Source of the DNA: Nitrospirota bacterium | Lineage (GTDB): Bacteria; Nitrospirota_A; Leptospirillia; Leptospirillales; Leptospirillaceae | Direction of reading: 5' to 3' | Assembly (NCBI GenBank): GCA_021838765.1 | Contig: JAKCCY010000169.1 | Span: forward strand, 1 to 5,219 | DNA length: 5,219 nt | In this document: piece after piece, positions 1-5,219 of the stretch | Layout of the letters: every line of letters starts with the position of its first letter | Numbering within the stretch: position 1 is the stretch's first letter | Made by a program: the position numbers and the translations under genes | The notes under the pieces: model-generated | Told to the model about the DNA's origin: nothing | The model's input: the letters and a program-made list of their open reading frames with translations, nothing else | Databases searched by the model: none

Positions 1-156
1 GCCTACACAAGTCAAACCTGTTCCTTCTGTGGCCATCGGCAGAAGATGCCGCTGTCCTGCCGGACGTATGTCTGTCCGTGTTGTGGAATGGAAAAGGATC
101 GGGACCACAATGCCTCCCTGAATATTTTGAGACTCGGGCTGGAGTCTCCGGGTTAG
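1..156 (+). CDS. tnpB: TnpB (OrfB), RNA-guided nuclease/transposon protein, C-terminal 51 residues
   Basis: The reading frame is open from base 1 and stops with TAG at 154-156, so only the C-terminus is seen. It shows the family's signature end: a zinc-finger-like set of cysteines (CSFC at residues 7-10 of the fragment and CPCC at 25-28) followed by KDRDHNASLNIL at 32-43. In TnpB proteins this last block holds the third RuvC catalytic aspartate (the D of the RDxNA pattern, residue 35 here). Family knowledge: TnpB is a compact RNA-guided DNA endonuclease, ancestral to Cas12, that helps IS200/IS605 elements persist at donor sites. The visible catalytic and cysteine residues are intact, so nothing here suggests decay, but the RuvC-I and RuvC-II residues lie outside the window. 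Confidence 0.9.
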   Translation, partial: AYTSQTCSFCGHRQKMPLSCRTYVCPCCGMEKDRDHNASLNILRLGLESPG

Positions 157-230
157 CCCCGAGAAGCCCCCACTACAACCGTTTCTCAGGTTTAGTGGCG
201 GGAGCAGTCACTTGTATAAGTTTGTATTTG
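60..230 (+). ncRNA. Putative omega RNA (reRNA) with guide, from the tnpB 3' end
   Basis: TnpB systems produce a guide RNA from the 3' end of tnpB through the right end of the element, and its last 16-20 nt are copied from the flanking DNA. Here the scaffold would include the right-end hairpin at 167-202, and the guide would start near base 212 (CTTGTATAAG and the following T-rich bases). The 5' limit is unknown and the coordinates are approximate. This rests on element architecture alone; no promoter or processing site is visible. Confidence 0.35.
167..202 (+). repeat. Imperfect right-end hairpin of the IS605-type element
   Basis: CCACTA (170-175) pairs with TAGTGG (193-198), and AACC (177-180) pairs with GGTT (189-192), around an 8-nt loop (181-188). 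C176 is bulged on the left arm. A second bulge at C199 allows CCC (167-169) to pair with GGG (200-202). A bulged subterminal hairpin of this kind just after tnpB is what TnpA-type Y1 transposases recognise at the right end. It also forms part of the omega RNA scaffold. Confidence 0.7.
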
Positions 231-733
231 TATTTCTGAGCTGGCTCCTTTAACCTCCCGTTTTCTCCAGAGGAACGGAGCCAAGTTTTGATTGTAGGCC
301 GACATGAAATCCTTAAGAGATGTAATCAGTTTCTCCCGGCTCGGGAAGCTCGCTCCCGTCAGGTCCTTCAGAATCACGTGGATTTCCATCAGGCAGATAA
401 TCCGCACGACCTCTTCCATAAAGTCCTGGAAGTCTTCCCGCGTTTTGGTCTGGGTCTCTTGCCCCGGACAATGCCGGTCGCCACTTCAAGCGCCGCAAAC
501 AGATTGACCCTTCCATGACGCTTGTAGGTAGTTTCCGTGCCACGAACCACCTTTCCGCTCGAGCTCTTGACGTATCCGCTCGGACGGAGGGTCACCTGGA
601 TCGTGGGCTTCTCGTCCACCGCCAGACGATGTCGTCCAAACCCCAGAACCTGGGCCAGAGTTCCTCCGACCGGCCATGCCATCGGGATGCGACTGACGGC
701 ATATGCGCATGACCTGAAAAAAGAATGCCTCCC
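192..733 (-). pseudogene. IS630-family transposase remnant (frameshifted, internally deleted)
   Basis: Two minus-strand frames together resemble an IS630-family DDE transposase. The first, open from 733 down to about 461, contains LAVDEKPTIQ, TTYKRHGRVNLFAALEVATG and VRG. VDEK carries the first catalytic aspartate, and YKRHG...LFAALEVATG is a hallmark of the family. The second frame, from about 464 to the stop at 192-194, continues with GQETQTKTREDFQDFMEEVVRI, EIHVIL, LTGASFPSREKLI and AYNQNLAPFLWRKREVKG. The change of frame falls at the C run 463-466 and is explained by a one-base deletion. EIHVIL should be followed by DN (second catalytic Asp) and, after some tens of residues, by the Glu of the SWLNQxE-type motif. 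Instead it joins directly to KDLTGASF, so both residues are gone. Upstream of VDEK, LAQVLGFGRHRL looks like part of the N-terminal helix-turn-helix fused straight to the catalytic core, which suggests a second deletion. The last codons run into the IS605 end. The protein cannot be catalytic. Confidence 0.85.
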
Positions 734-749
734 TCACGAGATGGTTGAT

Positions 750-778
750 TTGACTTCTTCTAAAGGCAGGATCAGTAT
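750..778 (+). promoter_or_regulatory. Possible weak sigma70-type promoter for the 811 gene
   Basis: TTGACT (750-755) matches the -35 consensus at 5 of 6 positions. CAGTAT (773-778), 17 nt further on, matches the -10 consensus at only 3 of 6. It lies between the IS630 remnant and the ribosome binding site of the downstream gene, where a promoter is expected. The -10 is poor, so this is a suggestion only. Confidence 0.25.
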
Positions 779-797
779 TCCATCAGGAACTCATTCC

Positions 798-806
798 GGG
801 AGGAGG
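798..806 (+). promoter_or_regulatory. Strong Shine-Dalgarno site for the 811 gene
   Basis: GGGAGGAGG lies 4 nt upstream of the ATG at 811. This strong site fixes the start codon and argues that the small ORF is a real gene and not a shadow of the nearby IS debris. Confidence 0.75.
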
Positions 807-810
807 CAAA

Positions 811-1257
811 ATGTCAATAACATGGATCGTCTCGGCAAACAGGACATTGGCGTCAATTTACCAGAGCAATGGGATCGGGCAGAAATGGACTTTACTCAAA
901 TCTATTGATCATCCCGAGGGAAAACTTAAGAACTCTGAAATGACAAGCGATGTTGGGGGAAGAAACAACACAGCTGCTGGCCAGGGATCTCGTCCGGCGG
1001 TTCTCTGGTCGACATCTCCACATGAGGCTGATGCAAACCTGTTTGCCAGGATCATCGGCAAAGAACTGGCTGAAGGCAGGACGCATCAGCGCTATGATCG
1101 ATTCGTCCTCGTTGCTCCTCCCGAATTTCTCGGAAAATTGAGAGAATCCCTGGACGCCAGGGTTCATGAAAAAATTCTTGAGACCATAGCCAAGGATTAC
1201 TCCGGGCTTTCGATGGAGGAGATCCGGGAAAAGGTCAACGGAATAGTCCTCGTCTGA
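811..1257 (+). CDS. Host attachment protein-like (baeRF-type) small protein
   Basis: This 148-residue protein resembles the family annotated as 'protein required for attachment to host cells' (Host_attach), related to the bacterial archaeo-eukaryotic release factor (baeRF) domains. Visible family-like features are an N-terminal strand, TWIVSANRTLASIY, of the 'W-hydrophobic-V-A-(D/N)' type (4-17); HPEGKLKNSEMTSDVGGR (34-51); HEADANLFAR (71-80); FVLVAPPEFLGKLR (98-111); and an ending with DYSGLSMEEIREKV (129-142). Length is typical of the group. There is no signal peptide or membrane segment, so it should be cytosolic. Despite the name, the biochemical function is poorly known. The baeRF link suggests a ribosome- or RNA-related role, but that is inference. 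The ATG start is supported by a strong Shine-Dalgarno site. The gene stands alone between IS remnants and the argS operon, on the same strand as argS but nearly 400 nt away. It is intact, with no frameshift. Confidence 0.8.
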   Translation: MSITWIVSANRTLASIYQSNGIGQKWTLLKSIDHPEGKLKNSEMTSDVGGRNNTAAGQGSRPAVLWSTSPHEADANLFARIIGKELAEGRTHQRYDRFVLVAPPEFLGKLRESLDARVHEKILETIAKDYSGLSMEEIREKVNGIVLV

Positions 1258-1513
1258 GCACATCGGCATAAACTCTTCCGCCACCAGGCTGGGACTACAG
1301 AGAGTTCGAGGCTTCTGGTTTTCTTGCACTCTTTCGCCCTTGTTCTTTCCGTTTTCCGATCCCGCACCGCCGGATCGTTTTCTGCCGCATTGCCCTTTCT
1401 CACCTCTTCTCTTTTTCTTCGATCACTCCTCAAGCACTCCAAAAATCATGCAACAACCATCCTGACACAGTGGCCCATCCTTGGCCTTAAGCTTTCTTTT
1501 CCACGGCGCTTCT

Positions 1514-1555
1514 GACTCCCTGAGATCTCTTCCGGCATGAGGGCGGGGGTCTTTT
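1514..1555 (+). terminator. Possible weak intrinsic terminator ahead of argS
   Basis: GACTCCC (1514-1520) can pair with GGGGGTC (1545-1551), including one G-T wobble, and TTTT follows directly at 1552-1555. The 24-nt loop is long for an intrinsic terminator, although CCCT/AGGG (1518-1521 with 1540-1543) gives an alternative pairing. It would insulate the argS operon from transcripts of the 811 gene. Speculative. Confidence 0.3.
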
Positions 1556-1578
1556 CGCAATTTTTTTCTTTTTCACAA

Positions 1579-1608
1579 TTGAGAGAACCCCGGAAATAAT
1601 GGTACGAT
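1579..1608 (+). promoter_or_regulatory. Candidate sigma70 promoter of the argS-tgt-yajC-secD operon
   Basis: TTGAGA (1579-1584) is a 5/6 match to the -35 box. TACGAT (1603-1608) is a 4/6 match to the -10 box, with an 18-nt spacer. A TG at 1600-1601 makes it an extended -10 (TGGTACGAT). Transcription would begin near 1614-1616, giving a leader of about 40 nt before the argS start, too short for a large riboswitch. It is the best promoter-like signal in the window and sits where one is needed. Confidence 0.5.
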
Positions 1609-1642
1609 TCCAGAATTGTCTTAGGAAAGCATCTTTTTATTC

Positions 1643-1648
1643 GAGGAG
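1643..1648 (+). promoter_or_regulatory. Shine-Dalgarno site that decides the TTG start of argS
   Basis: GAGGAG lies 6 nt before TTG at 1655. An in-frame TAG at 1622-1624 closes the frame upstream with no other ATG, GTG or TTG in between. The first internal Met is residue 54, beyond conserved N-terminal sequence. TTG is therefore the only reasonable start. Confidence 0.7.
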
Positions 1649-1654
1649 CAGGAT

Positions 1655-4885
<3,231 letters not shown>

Positions 4886-4961
4886 TTTTTCCGGATTTTT
4901 TGTGGCCAACTGTATTTATTTTTATTTTGTAAAAACTCTTTAAAAGGATGCCCCGTCGCCG
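4886..4961 (+). other. AT-rich yajC-secD spacer
   Basis: This 76-nt gap is T-rich (repeated TTTTT and TATTTATTTTTATTTTG runs) and unlike the GC-richer genes around it. No hairpin that would act as a terminator is visible. TTGTGG (4900-4905) and TATTTT (4923-4928) are 17 nt apart but match promoter consensus weakly, so a secD promoter is possible but not supported. AT-rich leaders can also act as unstructured ribosome-loading or S1-binding regions; that is inference. Confidence 0.5.
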
Positions 4962-4965
4962 ATGA
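4948..4965 (+). CDS. Possible five-codon leader ORF (MPRRR) overlapping the secD start
   Basis: ATG CCC CGT CGC CGA TGA reads MPRRR and stops at a TGA whose first two bases are the last two of the secD ATG (ATGA, 4962-4965). AAAAGG (4942-4947) abuts the mini-ORF ATG with no spacing, so its own initiation would be poor. It may be chance. If translated, termination would place the ribosome on the secD start, and three consecutive arginine codons could slow it. Confidence 0.2.
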   Translation: MPRRR

Positions 4966-5219
4966 AGAAAAAGCTTGGATTCAGGATCGCCCTTTTGACA
5001 GGTGCGGTCATTATTTCTTTTCTCCTGATTTTGCCTTCACTTCCCATCTGGAACAACGTTCCTGACAGCATGAAGAAGTTTCTTCCGGAAGGAAAAATCT
5101 CCCTTGGTCTGGATCTGAAGGGCGGAATGTCCGTGACGCTTGAAGTGGACCAGGACAAGGCTGTTTCAGGGACCATCGATGAGATGGTCACAGGCCTCAA
5201 GGAAGCAGGTTTTGAATCT
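4962..5219 (+). CDS. secD: Protein translocase subunit SecD, N-terminal 86 residues
   Basis: SecD is a multi-span inner-membrane protein of the RND superfamily that, with SecF, uses the proton-motive force to aid release of exported proteins at the outer face of the membrane. The fragment shows a positive N-terminus (MKKKLGFR), a first membrane helix at about 8-26 (RIALLTGAVIISFLLILPS), a short PDSMKKFLPEGKI segment and the hallmark GLDLKGG at 49-55 followed by MSVTLEVD. This marks the beginning of the periplasmic P1 region. The gene runs off the window end. ATG 4962 is the first start codon in the frame after the TAA at 4941-4943. However, the nearest purine tract, AAAAGG, is 14 nt upstream, further than usual. 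It follows yajC by 76 nt, and secF would be expected next, outside the window. Confidence 0.93.
   Translation, partial: MKKKLGFRIALLTGAVIISFLLILPSLPIWNNVPDSMKKFLPEGKISLGLDLKGGMSVTLEVDQDKAVSGTIDEMVTGLKEAGFES

Larger units (their letters stand above)
1..211 (+). mobile_element. Right end of an IS200/IS605-family (IS1341-like) element
   Basis: The stretch holds the tnpB 3' end followed within a few bases by an imperfect hairpin and a short tail ending near TCAC (208-211). This is the usual architecture of an IS200/IS605 right end, which is recognised as folded single-stranded DNA and has no terminal inverted repeats. The left part lies outside the window, so I cannot say whether tnpA is present or tnpB is full length. 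The exact outer boundary (about 210-212) is inferred from the hairpin and tail, not from an empty-site comparison. The sequence beyond it is remnant IS630 transposase, so the element appears to have landed in or beside an older insertion sequence. Confidence 0.75.
1258..1654. other. 397-nt stretch without a convincing gene
   Basis: No ORF here has family resemblance or a good start. The + strand is clearly pyrimidine-rich from about 1318 to 1436, with runs such as CTCTTCTCTTTTTCTTC. Near the right end lie a possible terminator (1514-1555), a T-rich tract (1561-1573), the argS promoter candidate (1579-1608) and the argS ribosome binding site (1643-1648). The 1258-1510 part could be the 3' untranslated region of the 811 gene or decayed sequence. 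I see no tRNA, T-box or riboswitch fold. Confidence 0.6.

Noticed and set aside
537..908. Plus-strand ORF reading through the IS630 remnant into the 811 gene
   Set aside because: It is antisense to recognisable transposase sequence and then out of frame with the host-attachment-like gene. It has no known motif.
1258..1320. A second IS605 right end on the minus strand (GTGGCGGAAGAG resembles GTGGCGGGAGCAG at 195-207)
   Set aside because: The similarity is about a dozen bases, with no matching hairpin arm and no TnpB-like residues next to it.
1258..1325. tRNA-like words (AGTTCGAGGC) after the 811 gene
   Set aside because: The possible T-arm does not pair properly and no acceptor, D or anticodon arms are found around it.
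892..1442. Long minus-strand ORFs across the 811 gene and the following gap
   Set aside because: They overlap a recognisable gene in antisense, have no family resemblance, and one needs a TTG start without a ribosome site. The charged N-terminal part simply reflects the purine-rich minus strand.
1576..1654. T-box or riboswitch in the argS leader
   Set aside because: The leader predicted from the promoter is about 40 nt, and no specifier loop or antiterminator-like motif can be seen.
4886..4961. Terminator or promoter between yajC and secD
   Set aside because: There is no stem before the T runs, and the -35/-10-like hexamers match poorly. The region is only AT-rich.

Overview
The window looks like chromosomal DNA of a bacterium with moderately high G+C and an ordinary two-membrane, Sec-dependent cell plan. 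The right two thirds is a conserved housekeeping block on the + strand: argS, tgt, yajC and the start of secD. A Nitrospirota such as Leptospirillum is a possible source, but this is only an impression from protein style and codon use. No rRNA or other taxonomic marker is present.

Layout. Bases 1 to about 211 are the right end of an IS200/IS605-type (IS1341-like) element: the C-terminus of a TnpB protein, then the element's right-end hairpin. Bases about 192 to 733 on the minus strand hold a decayed IS630-family transposase with a frameshift and at least one internal deletion. The IS605 end sits on its 3' end. Bases 811-1257 encode an intact small protein of the host-attachment/baeRF type with a strong ribosome binding site. 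Bases 1258-1654 hold no convincing gene. That stretch is pyrimidine-rich on the + strand and ends in a possible terminator and a good candidate sigma70 promoter for argS.

From 1655 on, argS (TTG start), tgt (GTG start, 4-nt overlap with argS), yajC (8-nt overlap with tgt) and secD (76 nt after yajC, cut by the window end) probably form one operon. Its products charge tRNA-Arg, put 7-deazaguanine at position 34 of GUN-anticodon tRNAs, and build the SecDF-YajC part of the protein export machinery. The tgt-yajC-secD order is widespread in bacteria. Here argS takes the place often held by queA.

The points most worth a second look are the non-canonical base-pocket residues of Tgt (Leu where bacterial enzymes have Cys, Ile where they have Val) with a small Gly-rich insertion beside them, the unusual translation start of secD behind a five-codon ATGA-overlapping mini-ORF, and the nested IS wreckage with a readable TnpB guide region. 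I did not find a clearly new biological system.
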